Source of the DNA: Streblospio benedicti
Lineage: Eukaryota; Annelida; Polychaeta; Spionida; Spionidae
Length of the DNA stretch: 64,000 nucleotides
Direction of reading: 5' to 3'
Assembly (NCBI GenBank): GCA_019095985.1
Contig: CM032660.1
Location: forward strand, 13,245,975 to 13,309,974
Shown in pieces: positions 37,201-48,494 of the stretch (positions within the stretch are counted from its first letter, which is position 1; each line of letters starts with the position of its first letter). The translations under genes and the position numbers were made by a program. The notes under the pieces were generated by a model. That model did no database searches and was not told where the DNA came from. It worked only from the letters and a program-made list of their open reading frames with translations.

Positions 37201-37876
37201 GTTCTGTTGTATTTTTTGACATATTTTCAAGTATATTAGTATAATTAATTAAATACGCATTTTCTAGTACAATTGATATGTTACTGGTATCATATAATGC
37301 ACTGAAAATTAGCATCAGATATTTTCTTTAATCAAGCCCACATTTACAATTTATGCCTAAATTATTGGCAGGAATATACAAGAAAAATTTCATATTGAGG
37401 GAACTTACGTACTATATTCATATTACCCTTTGGTACATAACTAATATGTGCATATTTAAGTCATGAATGTAACAACCTTAATTCACCATGCCTAACCTCA
37501 ATCATAAGAGAAGTGTGATTGTTAGAATTTATAGCCCTTCACTTGCTCCAGCCATTACCAGGTTTACAGGCAATTACGTAATTGGTTTTAAACTTAACCA
37601 TTTTTTTTACCATTTACAGGACAGGTTATACAAATTTTCTGATCCTTCCTTGATTTATTCCAGGTATTTCCTAATTTGAGAGAGAGCTTCCCTGATATAA
37701 GACTGCGGTGGGCATATATGCCAAATGAGTTCAATAATCTTGTGGAACAAGCTAAAGACTCACTCATCCAATCAGGGGATATGGCAAAGTTCTTGAAGGC
37801 ATTCAAACAAGCTAAAATTGATAGCCATTCACTATTTATGAACAAAATGATGCAATATATCACTAAAGATTTGTAA
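34243..37876 (+). CDS. Gulonolactone-oxidase-like flavoprotein, copy 3 of 3, without its own anchor exon
   Basis: Ten exons: 34243-34428, 34576-34709, 34869-35012, 35116-35283, 35440-35548, 35634-35742, 36140-36275, 36496-36669, 36940-37146, 37664-37876. From the second onward every exon has exactly the length of its partner in copy 2, so the pair arose by tandem duplication. Family motifs include FHNWDTSV, YYVKPKHLDEIQFVIKAAKA, AATLVNADGEV and LRCCVGMCGIFYDLVF. The FAD-His position is Tyr (SGKYSYSD) and HWAK is RWAY. RRKR and RVKR sites in exon 8 are 22 residues apart. The first exon needs one base from upstream (phase 1), yet no membrane-anchor exon lies in the 502 bases after copy 2. It may borrow exon 1 of copy 2 or be read on from copy 2. 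An in-frame ATG at 34224 gives a start without anchor. Confidence 0.8.
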
Positions 37877-40342
37877 TGGAGAATCTTTGTGTATGTGTGT
37901 AATGTGTGTGGGCGTGTGCAGATGAAATGACATTACAGTTACCGGTACTTACTTGCAATCCAAGAAACATTATAACACTCGATCTGGTGCTGCGCAAGCT
38001 CGGGCAATATTCACTACATTCCGGTATGCATTCATACATGGTGACCTCTAAACCATGGCATATTTCTTTAATAGTATGAAAAGTACTACAAACCTTTGTA
38101 GATAAAAAATGTTGTGCTTAACATAGGGAATATGATATTTAGATAATTTTTAGATATACAAGTTTTATATACTGCTAAACTATGCCTGAGTAACTAACAC
38201 CCACCAGAAATCATGTGTATGAAGTGTTTATCAGAAGATTAGACCAAGCAAGAAAAAAGCATTGTAAAAGAGGTGGGGGCGTATTGCAGTGAAAAAAATC
38301 CGTTAGATGTATGTATTTTACTAGCAAACCAACAGTATAATTGAATCAGTGTTCAAATTAATTGTATACAGATAGTTACATGTATAAGTTTGTGCGTAAA
38401 TTAGGTGCAATAGACTCAAAATGCACAAAATAATTATATTGCTTTTCACACAAGAGTAGAATATTTTAATAAATACTTTTCTGCAAAAAACTCTTTGAGT
38501 TTCAGCTTTGATTTGAAAAGTAGTGGGGTTTTTATTCAGGTTATCATGAAGCTATGTAAAATAGTCTTGCTAGAAGTTCACTTGGGTGGGAACAGTTGAT
38601 GCCAGTCCCAGTTTGGGGGGGGTTCTTCTATACATACGTATTACACCTATCTTACGCCCAAGTGACCCTCTTTTTCACCTTCTAGACAGCACCTTTGACA
38701 AGAATTTTTGGCCAAAGCTGCACCTTTTGGACTTCATAATTTATTCTGTTTTAATATAATATGGTACAAGCAGCTCGAAGAACTTTTTATATTGTGATGT
38801 CAGTCCAGATTAAAAGGGCGCAAGCTACAACACACCAATTACATATTTTCAAATTATTTTTTGCATCATTGCAATCTTATACCTTAAGACATTAGAAAGA
38901 AAAAATGACAGTTTATAAATTAACAGTGTGTTGTTAATGGCTCACACAGCAGGATGGTGGTAATAAACAAAATAATGAGTAATAAACACTTAAAATAGAC
39001 TGAAAAAACAAACATATTTCCTATTCTTTTTATTGTACATGTTTAACATTGATTTTTTACAATCATCAAACAAAACAAAACTTCTGTAAAAAATATTAAA
39101 TTTATCATGTAAATAATACAAATATGGTTACTCTTTCAACAAATGCAATCATTGTGTAATAAGAAGACCAAGTGCCTTAAATTGTGATTTGAAAATTGTA
39201 TAAACAATGAATTTGGCAGGTGTATTACCCTAGAGAAGCAGCCTAGAATGTTACAAAGCTTGCCAAATAAGTTCAATAATCATTTCTCATTTTCGCGGTT
39301 CTGTTTCAGAATATATGCTGTTAATATTATTTAGAAAATCTTTATTATTGGCAGACAAAATATATGCTTATTTTTTCCCAATTTACCACCCACTTGTTTT
39401 AAGATATTTTTCAAGATTTTATATATTGCTAGTATTCGTGTATTTTTATTGATATTTTTGTTCCAAACATATTGGAAAATTGATATTAAAGAATCTCTAT
39501 CTTCTTCATGCATTCAAATGTATACATTTATTAATTGGAAATAATCATAAAATACCATGATTGTTTAAATTTTGAATATGTGTATTTACAATTATATCGT
39601 ATCTGAGTTTCATGTGAATTTTTAATTGAAATAAAAACACACTAGAGATTTTTTAATTGTGCCTTGAATAAGCAACAAATAAACTACTACCCAATCACCT
39701 TAACAATGGTTTGACATTATGCAGAATAGTTATGATTTAAAATTTTCCCGTTCCAAACAGAACACAAATCGTGCTTCCAAACCTTTAAAAACATTTAAAT
39801 TGAGTTGTGGGCATCATATTATTGTCAGAGACGACTACGAGTCAATAATGGGTAGCTTCAGAAGCTATTATGAGTATAGTAGATAATGAACCCTCAATGG
39901 CTAAGTGACCTATCTGATTTTATATTTCTTAGAATTCCTTTAGGTCTTACACACTCTTCTGATGAATTTGGTGATATCCAATGCTCTGCACGGTTTGCGC
40001 AGGCTTTAGCAAGTCTCAATGGAGTTACATCAAGGCTGTCTGAAATATTGAAAGCATTTTTCAGATTTCAGGTGTATTTCAGGGTTTACACTAGCTTATA
40101 CTGCATTAATTGCTTCAACCAACTGTCAGTCTGTCTGGTTTGTTATCTCCCTACCTGAGATTATAATATGACAATATGGGGAGCATATGTAACAGTGCCA
40201 GTAATATGCATGTATGTAGAAATTTCAAATAGGGATTGTGTGCAGTCCAAAACAGGGCATAATTAATTTTTACTGTACAATTACTTTTTCTATGTATCAC
40301 AGTATGTATGTGTCATCTTATAATGAGAATTTCATTCCATTG
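37877..40342. other. Intergenic region between convergent genes
   Basis: The 3' flank of copy 3 (an AATAAA lies at about 38468) runs into the 3' flank of the minus-strand coiled-coil gene. The sequence is AT-rich and I see no exon. A minus-strand frame at 39331-39513 is too weak to call. Confidence 0.45.
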
Positions 40343-43300
40343 TTATTTACATTTACCTTCATTGGACTCTTCCTCCTCACTGGTAAAAGACCTCATACTG
40401 TCTCCTTTTCTAAACCAGTCTCTTACTTTATCATTTAATGGTTGAACTTTGTCTTCCTTCAAAGGGTTTTTCTCCGCATCATCATTTTGATCACTAAATG
40501 ACACACATTTTTCTATTGCTGAAAATTGCTTGTGGGTTGGTTTAAGTGCCATTAAAGTGTCTTTAAGTTTTTCCTCAAAAGCAATGCCTTTTCCAACTCC
40601 AATTCGACTCTTGTTCTTCATCCCAGACACATTCCCACAGACATCCAATAATTCTAATAGTGCTTGGTGATGTTCACTCTGGTGCTTACGGATCATGCGA
40701 ATTTTAGCCAAACGCTCCTAGAAAAAGCAAAACAGTTTATAGTTTCGTAAGTATAGTTTTTAGAATTGGAAAAAAAAATGTTGAAAGCATTACATCAACT
40801 ATCCTTATCATTAATAATGACCCCAAGCCGAATTTCACTGATTGTGACACCATAAAAATAGTCCATGAGCTGAACCATGAAAATTACACTGTGAAAATTT
40901 ATGTGTTTATGGCCTAATTTTCAAAATATTAATTAGCGAAAATAGAAATCTCCCATTTATTGGTAAGTTCCGTTAATCAGGTTCTGACATGGCCGTCAAT
41001 TTTAAATCCTTATATAAGCAAAGTAATTTATTTACATCAACCCCAAGTTCAGGATCACCGTCCCCATCATGAATGGCTTTTGTAAGGACATGAGCATCTT
41101 CAAGTTCCTCCATTAGTTGTGATATTGTTATATCTTGTGCTATACCTTGTGTTGCTAAAAATTCCATCTGAAAAGTAAAGCAAAATAATGGGTAGTGAAA
41201 AATTACATGCGTTGAATTTTATTAAAACTTCTATTGTGAAAATCTTTATAAAATTGAATAATACTATCATATCTATCATCTTGATTTTCGAAATATAACA
41301 TATTTTATTATACCATTCAAACACCCATGAGCTTATAGATTGAAAAATATATAAATTTATAATGTTGGTTTTAATACGAAAATGCATTTCCATTGGAACT
41401 TTAAGGGTTTTGATTTTGACATGGTACAAATTTTTAGATGGGCCGAATGCTCCATGTTGTATGTTGATAGTATATGAGGGTATTATATTTTTTTTTTCTG
41501 CTCACCTGTTCAACTAAAATATGATTCTCTTCTTCCCTCTGCAAATAGAGTTCTGCTGTTCTTAGAGTTTCAGCTTCAGGGCATTCTCTTGCCAACTTCA
41601 CAGCTCCTTTCTTGATTATATATCTTTTCTCTTGAATCGTGTTTTCCAATTTTTCTGTGAGTTTTCCTACATTAGCTGCATATTCCGATTTTTGCTTTAG
41701 ACATAGCGCCTGAAATTGTGAAATAGTCATATTATGAATGGGAAAGCTTAGATGATTTTTTGTATACATTAATGCATAAGCAAATTATTGACATTAGTAT
41801 TATTGGAATTTCTAATGTTTCTTTATAATAATGTAAAGTGTTTTGCTGAATACGGTAATTGTTTCAGTTTTATACTTAGTCTGAAACTCCACTTGTGTGA
41901 TATTTCAGATATTTTCATAGAATATTTTATGTTATTCAATAATTCAAATCTATTGTTTACCTGCCAATCATCTCTTTCTTCTTGTAATCTTATAATACGT
42001 TCGTTAAGATCTTCTAGAGTATCCCATCCTACTTTATTTTCATTCAAAGCATCATCTTTTTCTTCTTGCAAGAATGCTACTTCTAGTTCTTTCTTTTCAA
42101 GATGATTGTTTACTTCAGATAATTCTTTTGTTAACTCTTTTCTTGCACTTTTATGAAACAGAGAATACAATAGTAGTTAGGAATAGTTTAGCCATGAGAA
42201 AATGTGTTATAAGTGGTAAGTATTACAGAAGTTATATATTTATTCTACAAAAATATGATTCTATGTTTTAGGTCATTGACTGTTCAGGGCATATGACAGT
42301 CTTCAGAAATATGCACAGTTTTATGCAAATCTTTTACAACCAATCATGGACAAGCAATCTAGGTCAGGTCAAACATAACATCTCTACTTTGTGACTTGGT
42401 CAAAACTAATACCATAGGGAGATCCAGGAAGCGTAACAGGTGGCACCTCCTCTACCCCTACTTTTCAACCCCCAAAATTAATTTTCATCAGGTTTTTTGC
42501 ATTCATGCCAGCCTTTGTGGGTACAAATCCCATGAAGTCCAATGGGTGCAACCTATTTTTTTCCAAAAACCTGAACCTAGCTGTGAATACTCTTAAATAA
42601 AGTACCTTTCTAGATCTTGACATTTTTGTTCCAGCTCTTCTATGTTGATTTTCAATGATTCAATCTCCTCTTCCTGCTTTTCTAAGTTTTTATATTCTTC
42701 TTGAAGTCGTTCCTGAGCGTTATCCCTTTCTTTAATAGCAGAACTTAACCTTTCATCAAGGTTACTTTTCACAGTTTCTAATTTCTTCAAGGATATTTCA
42801 AGATCCTTTATTTTTATTGCTGAATCATCTATAAAAAGATCATATATATTTAGTCAAAGGGGATCAGCGTGCATAAAATTATTCGCAAAGCCATCTTTTG
42901 TAGCACTTTCATGAGATATTATAACTATACATATATAAAAAAATTACAGCAGATCACTTTTTTCCTGGTAACTGGCATTATGAGGTTTTAATTAAATTAT
43001 GGTTCTAGATTGAAAATATTCAAAAATAAATTTAAAGTTACATACTTAAACATAGATCAGATTCTCTCATTCGTTTTTCATGAAACTTTAATGTTGACAG
43101 CATTGATTCAGCTTCTTTTTCTAATTCTTCTATGGTTGTTTCACATTCAAAATGATCCTCTGGTGTGTCCACTTGAACACCTAGTTCTGCAACTGTGTGA
43201 CTGCTGGGAGATTTTGGCAGCAACCGTAATGACTTCAGAGCACGAATTTTTCTACTGTCACGTCTTGTACCTTGTATATGCATGGATAAGATGTGAATTA

Positions 43301-44876
43301 ACATGACTTACTATAATAGTATTGAAAAATGATATTAGTAATTGCAATTAAATGCATACATAAAATTTATTTTATCAACTGTTATTGACATTATGGTACA
43401 CATAATTTAAATTTGCTTATAATGTACAATATAAAATGGGTACTTTTAAATTTCAAGCAAATTAACACTAATGCTTCAGTCACATGGCTAATTACAGTAG
43501 ATGCTGATGCTAACGGATAAAAATCTGTTGCATCTGCAATAATACATATCCTCTGTAGGCAACCCAATGCACAGAATACGTACATAAATGCAGATTTACC
43601 ACCGATATTTTGAAATTCCAAAAACTTTGGTGCGGATCACACATATGTAATACATACGGATCACACATATGTAATACATACATAAAATCATAACTCTTAT
43701 GAACGATACGTAACTCATCTGTAAGCTAAGTGTCCTTGTCTACAAGGATCTGTATCACCCATGAGGATCCGTATCTATCCGTAACCCGATCAGCAATATC
43801 CGGAATATGACGATTCACCTCCTACACTTGAGAAGGTCAGGTTCATAGCCAGGACCTTGGCTCTTTCTTTTGCGTAGTTTCACTGTATTTACATATTTTC
43901 ATAATGATAGCATCCGCAGGTCCATATCATGACCATACATGTGACTGTAGCATAATGGATTTTTGACTACTTATACATAGAAAGACGTTTACAAAATATT
44001 ATAGCTGTCCTATACTAGACTTGCTTAACTTATTCATGTTTTGTTCAAATTTGAAAAGTTTGGATACTTACAAAATAGTCGCTCTGCATTTTCATTATCT
44101 TTAACAACTGATGTTCCAGATGTGGTAGAATTAGACTTGTGTGAATCTGAATCATACTTCATAGTGAGACCTCTTTTAGCATTGCAGAAATCTTCATTCG
44201 GTGCTGATGTGTATGAAATCGATGGGAAAGATTTAGATCTGTCACATTCTGTTTCATCTGATATTGTTGCTTGTGTCGATGGTAGAGATTTGTTCTTTGT
44301 CAATTTTACTCTTGTTTGATTGACACCACTAATCCCAAGCTTTTTAACACCATCTGCCTTATTTTGTACATGAGAACCTAGTTCTCTGGCAAAATCGGTT
44401 GAGATGTGTCTCAATACAGATTTCTCAGATTCTGCTCTATGTACTACATTAGATAGGTTACGGTGTTGTGCTGAGGGTGCTGCATCTCCATGTGGTGAAC
44501 TAGCATTCCTTCTTTGCAGCTCTTCCATTTTGGAATTCTTAGATTCTTTTTTCTTGATACTAATAGTATTATCTAGCCTGGTAGTCTTCGATTTTGCACT
44601 GTCATTCGTACTCTGATTTGCAGTATCCCCCCGACCATGCTTGCTCTTTGTAAAATGTTTTACAATGTCCTTAAATGATTTAGATTGTTTTCCCTGCGTT
44701 TTAGCATTCAATGCAACTGGCGTAAGTGAACTAGCTGAGCTTGAGGCTGTTGGCGTGCGAGATGTCAGATTGGAGATGGACGGTACGTCCCAATCTTCAT
44801 AATTCCTGAAACGTTGCTGCTCCTGGTGCTTTCGTGCAAGATCCGTGGAATGTGTCAATGTTTTCTTGACTTCCAT
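40343..44876 (-). CDS. Coiled-coil protein with a disordered N-terminus (unrecognised family)
   Basis: Seven minus-strand exons join in phase to 716 aa: 44072-44876, 43046-43270, 42606-42828, 41961-42147, 41506-41709, 41036-41167, 40343-40717. The start chosen is ATG 44876 (MEVKKTLTHSTDLARK); the frame stays open upstream but has no earlier in-frame ATG near the presumed promoter. Residues 1 to about 290 are Ser/Thr/Lys-rich and probably disordered. From about residue 300 to 560 the protein is mostly charged heptad-like coiled coil (EELEKEAESMLSTLKFHEKR; ERDNAQERLQEEYKNLEKQE; EKKELEVAFLQEEKDD). The sixth exon can alternatively run on to its own stop (ending AMSEPD), giving a shorter form that omits the last exon. 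Cytoskeletal or centrosomal proteins often look like this, but I do not recognise the family. Confidence 0.7.
43633..43680. repeat. 24-bp tandem duplication
   Basis: Two adjacent copies of a unit starting CGGATCACACATATGTAATA, in intron 1 of the coiled-coil gene. Confidence 0.9.
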
Positions 44877-44964
44877 GTTTGCTACAATTCTTTCAGCATC
44901 GTGAATAAGGAATATTTCAATCCACAACAACGAAAAGTTGAGAAAATCTATGTTGTTGATATCT

Positions 44965-45012
44965 CCGCCATCTTTATTACGTCATAACGTAAAACGTAAG
45001 ACGTAAGACGTA
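44965..45012 (-). promoter_or_regulatory. Probable core promoter of the coiled-coil gene: CRE- and YY1-like motifs
   Basis: On the minus strand the order is a small array of ACGTAA/ACGTAAG units, ATGACGTAAT (ATF/CREB-like), then AAGATGGCGG (YY1-like, also a TISU-type start context), 95 bases before the main ATG. The ATG in AAGATGGCGG opens a seven-codon upstream frame (MAEISTT) that ends before the main start. A second short upstream frame begins at the ATG in ATGCTGAAAG. The motif combination is common at animal TATA-less promoters; use here is inferred. Confidence 0.5.
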
Positions 45013-45094
45013 CTTGAAAAGAAACGTGACCCAGTGCTACCACGTGTCTGTGCTGATAAACAGTAAATAAACTGTAAAGGGAGTGTTCATATAG

Positions 45095-45265
45095 TACTGG
45101 GGGGGGGTCGGTAAAATTTGGGGGTGGCGTGGGGGAGGACCAGAGAATTCTCACCTGTGCCAATGGGGAGGACCAGAATTTTTTTATGGCAGTTAGGGGA
45201 GCCATTTTTTTAAACCAAAGATGCAGCAGCCATGATTCTGGTCCCCCGGGTCTGGTCCGCATTTT
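45095..45265. repeat. G-rich repeat debris
   Basis: Repeated phrases GGGGAGGACCAGA and GGTCCCC/GGACC with a G homopolymer. It resembles fragments of a dispersed element more than unique DNA. Confidence 0.3.
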
Positions 45266-45506
45266 TTGGACCAACACATCTTTCTATCTTAAACGTGCTC
45301 TTTTAACTATAACACGCATGTTAGGATAGTCTGGAATCACAGTTTCTGCATCTATTATTTTTTCTTTTTGTATCTATTTCTCGTTTCTTTATGCTTGGCT
45401 AGCAAAGACAATAACTTGACCACAGTTTGAATACTTTTTTTCAACGTGTGTTTTAAATTCATACGTGCAATTTGTTGGCATTATTCTTGGTGCACTCGCT
45501 AACCTC

Positions 45507-45744
45507 AGGTCATGGCCATCGCGACCCTGTCTTACTTTTCACATCTCCCACTGCCCCTAGGTCAAATCCAGGTCACTCCTCTGATAAGCCGACACCCGGC
45601 AATGACCTCGGCCCACCGCCACCTGTCTGACCACAATCCAGTCGCACCAAGTCACCCCAGGTCAAGGTCTCTTCCCCTGGCTCCGGCCCGCCTCCCTCGG
45701 CCCCGCCACGGTCACATCCGGCGCCCTGGATCTTCCCAAGGTCA
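45507..45744. promoter_or_regulatory. Cluster of six AGGTCA half-sites including a perfect DR5
   Basis: Perfect AGGTCA/TGACCT hexamers occur at 45507-45512, 45559-45564, 45570-45575, 45603-45608, 45659-45664 and 45739-45744. The second and third form AGGTCA-AATCC-AGGTCA, a direct repeat with a five-base spacer (45559-45575), the classic RAR:RXR arrangement. The last is CCCAAGGTCA, an extended half-site of the ERR/SF-1 type. By chance about 0.1 such hexamer would be expected in 240 bases. The block is GC-rich and lies about 600 bases upstream of the coiled-coil gene. Function is unproven, and repeat origin is possible. Confidence 0.45.
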
Positions 45745-46036
45745 TCTGGACCCTCTCATCCCGCCGGCCGCCCGCGCCCGCGTAAAATCCAGGCCCCTCA
45801 TTTCCGCCCAGCCTCGCCTTCTCTCCCCACTCGTTCAGCCGATTTCACAGAGCACACACATGATTTCCTTCCCACCCTATAATTCTATCCATATACCTCT
45901 ATAGTTGAATGGTTGCAGGAAAGGGAGTTTGCGAACACGCTTGTACAAATCCCTGTCAAAGTAAGAGTACTGCTCACTCTATGGTTAGTTTCAAACATAT
46001 ATTTGAATAAATACAGACATTAATTTTATTACTATA

Positions 46037-46330
46037 GGCAAAGGTGACGCATTCGAGAGGGGAAACTACAGGGGACTCAAGATAATAGCTAGACCAAGTA
46101 ATGAAAGTACTGGAGAGAGTAGTGGAGCAATTGATTAGGAAGAAGACGTAGATCAGTGACATGCAGTTCGGATTCATGCCGGGAAGAGGGACGACGGATG
46201 CCATCTTCATGGTGCGACAGATGCAGGAAAAGTACCTGACAGCAAACAGGTCACTGTACCTAGCCTTTGTAGACCTTGAAAAGGTTTTTGATTGTGTCCC
46301 AAGGCAGGTCATCTGGTGGGCCTGTCTAGA
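46037..46330 (+). mobile_element. LINE reverse transcriptase fragment, broken
   Basis: Frames read GNYRGLKI, then VMKVLERVVEQLIRKKT, then MQFGFMPGRGTTDAIFMVRQ and YLAFVDLEKVFDCVPRQVIW. These are the conserved reverse transcriptase blocks of non-LTR retrotransposons, with the FxPGRGTTDAIF and AFxDLEKxFDxVPR signatures. There is a frameshift between the first two blocks, an in-frame stop (KKT*ISDMQF), and both ends are truncated. Dead copy. Confidence 0.8.
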
Positions 46331-46534
46331 ACCTGTCTAGGTCTACTCATCGCTCGGCACAAGATGATGGGGACTGGATGGGAACGGGAGAGTAAGTGAT
46401 GCCATCGTGGTGTTGAAGCTCTCCGTGTGTACCATAGGCTTGCGGTGAAGAAGAGCCGGGTTGGCGGCTCCCAGCCGTCGTATGTGTACAATTTACCCGT
46501 CAATTTACTGTTTTTTTGTGCGTGCGTGCGTGCA

Positions 46535-46662
<128 letters not shown>

Positions 46663-46817
46663 ATGATTAGGCAGCCACGCCTTTCTTGGTGGTCTGTTCG
46701 TTAAACAAATATTTTAAACTGGTTACATTATTTATTGGTCATGTAATACGGTCTAATACACGAATAACCGTATATATTGTTTTTCCAAGTTTGCTTGTGA
46801 ATTCAATTCTACTCTCA

Positions 46818-47057
46818 CTGTTCTGCGAAGCAAGCTCCTGCCACTGTATTGACATAGCTGAAGAGACATCTTCCATTTTACTATATCAAGTGGCGCTGAC
46901 GGGACTCGAATTCACGACCCCAAGGTTGTGAGACCAGAATGATACCATCATCCCAAGCAACCCGTTCGAGGTCCGTCAGGGCCACTTGATATAGTAAAAT
47001 GGAAGATCTCTCTTCAGCTATGTCAATACAGTGGCAGGAGCTTGCTTGGCAGAACAG
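46818..47057. mobile_element. Foldback element: 93-bp inverted arms around a tRNA-like spacer
   Basis: Arms 46818-46910 and 46965-47057 are near-perfect reverse complements (both encode the same phrase SSCHCIDIAEE). The 54-base centre together with the arm edge, read on the minus strand, contains GGGGTCGTGAATTCGAGTCC, which resembles a tRNA T-arm with a B-box. The likely origin is a head-to-head duplication of a short tRNA-related repeat or a foldback/MITE. It could fold into a long hairpin if transcribed. Confidence 0.65.
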
Positions 47058-48494
47058 TGTACATGTAAAGACCATTTCTACTCTGACTAGAATTGGTCAA
47101 ATACATGTACATATGACATTACTATATTTGAGCTAATTATCAATAGACAGTTTTTTTCTAAATATATATATTCTAAAACATTTTTGGTATAGGTCAATTT
47201 AATTTTATTAAAATATAAAATTACTTCTTATTCAAATAAGTATAATATTGTATGCTAATTCCTCTCGTAATTTAAACCATTTACACATTTACCACCAAAC
47301 TAAAAATATTGCAACATATTACAATTACCCCTTAATCATGATCCAAAGAAAACAAGATATATTGAACACTTTCTGTTTATTTACATCCAGCAAATTAAAT
47401 ATCTAGGCATAAAAATATCAACCCCTTTCTTATTAAAACATTATTATATGAAGAGTTTTAAAATAGCACTTTTTTAATATGGGAGACAGAAAATGTACTT
47501 TACTTGAGCAAGCTGCATGTTACATAATATAGTCATTGATAGCATTCATATATTGTAGTTAAACAAAAAACAAAAACAACAACAGCTAAACGTGAATGAT
47601 GTTACAAAAATAATTTCGTAGCATTTGTTAACTAACGAAAATAGAGGACTCGTGCTTTCTATCGTTACTAGAAGAGTATTATGTTATAGAGATTCCTCTT
47701 TAAAAATGCTATTTATGTTTAAAGTTGGCTTATTGACCAACCTACACTCTGGAAAACATTTTCTTTCTAAAACCGATTTACAAGATATATACAGTAAAGA
47801 AAAATCTATACAATTGCATTGATTGTAATTAAATAAAACTAACACAACTACTTATCATGTACATTTAACATATTGTACAAAATCGCTTAACTATAAAATA
47901 CTTCAATCTCTTTGTAAATGTTCTTCGTCACACACGTGCGTAATAACGCTGTATGCAACATCTTTAAAAATTGCTAGTGACATGTCATTAATAAATTAGA
48001 CTAAATATGATTTACTAATTTTGAGTGTAATGTTTATAGGATGAGACTGTACTTCCTCTGAAATTTATCAAATGTCTATGCACAATTATCTTATTCGAGT
48101 AAACCGTATTACTGATAAATTTGTTTCGAACACCCTACATGACATGTTCTTTGAAATAAAACTGTGTACGAAAATTCACTACTCACGAAAAATTCTATTT
48201 TATAAATGAATAACACCATCAATGCTGCTGCCACAGTCTTGTATAATAATTGTAAAATAGAAAGTTGAGTGCGATCGCCCTCTTCATTATAATAAGCGAT
48301 TCGCTGCTATTGATCAGGTATATAAAATATATGGCAAGTTTTCTGGTATCCAAATATATGATATATTGATAATATGGTTGTAATGTGTGTGCCCATATGT
48401 ATCCACTATGGAGACGGGCTAAGAAAGCATCCTATGAATTCACAATGCCCACGTATTAACACTGAAAGACACAGCACGTAAAACACACTCCTCA
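47058..48494. other. Non-coding, probable 3' UTR side of the NLR-like gene
   Basis: AT-rich sequence directly after the stop of the minus-strand giant exon. No exon or repeat structure is recognised. Part is likely 3' UTR, but no poly(A) signal stood out close to the stop. Confidence 0.35.

Noticed and set aside
39331-39513. Minus-strand frame resembling a LINE C-terminal tail (FQYVWNKNINKNTRILAIYK)
   Set aside because: Similarity is only compositional (Ile/Lys/Asn-rich in AT-rich DNA); no zinc-knuckle or other LINE block nearby.
46818-47057. Foldback hairpin as a microRNA gene or CRISPR-like unit
   Set aside because: Arms are far longer than a miRNA precursor, and a single inverted repeat with no spaced direct repeats is not CRISPR; repeat origin is simpler.
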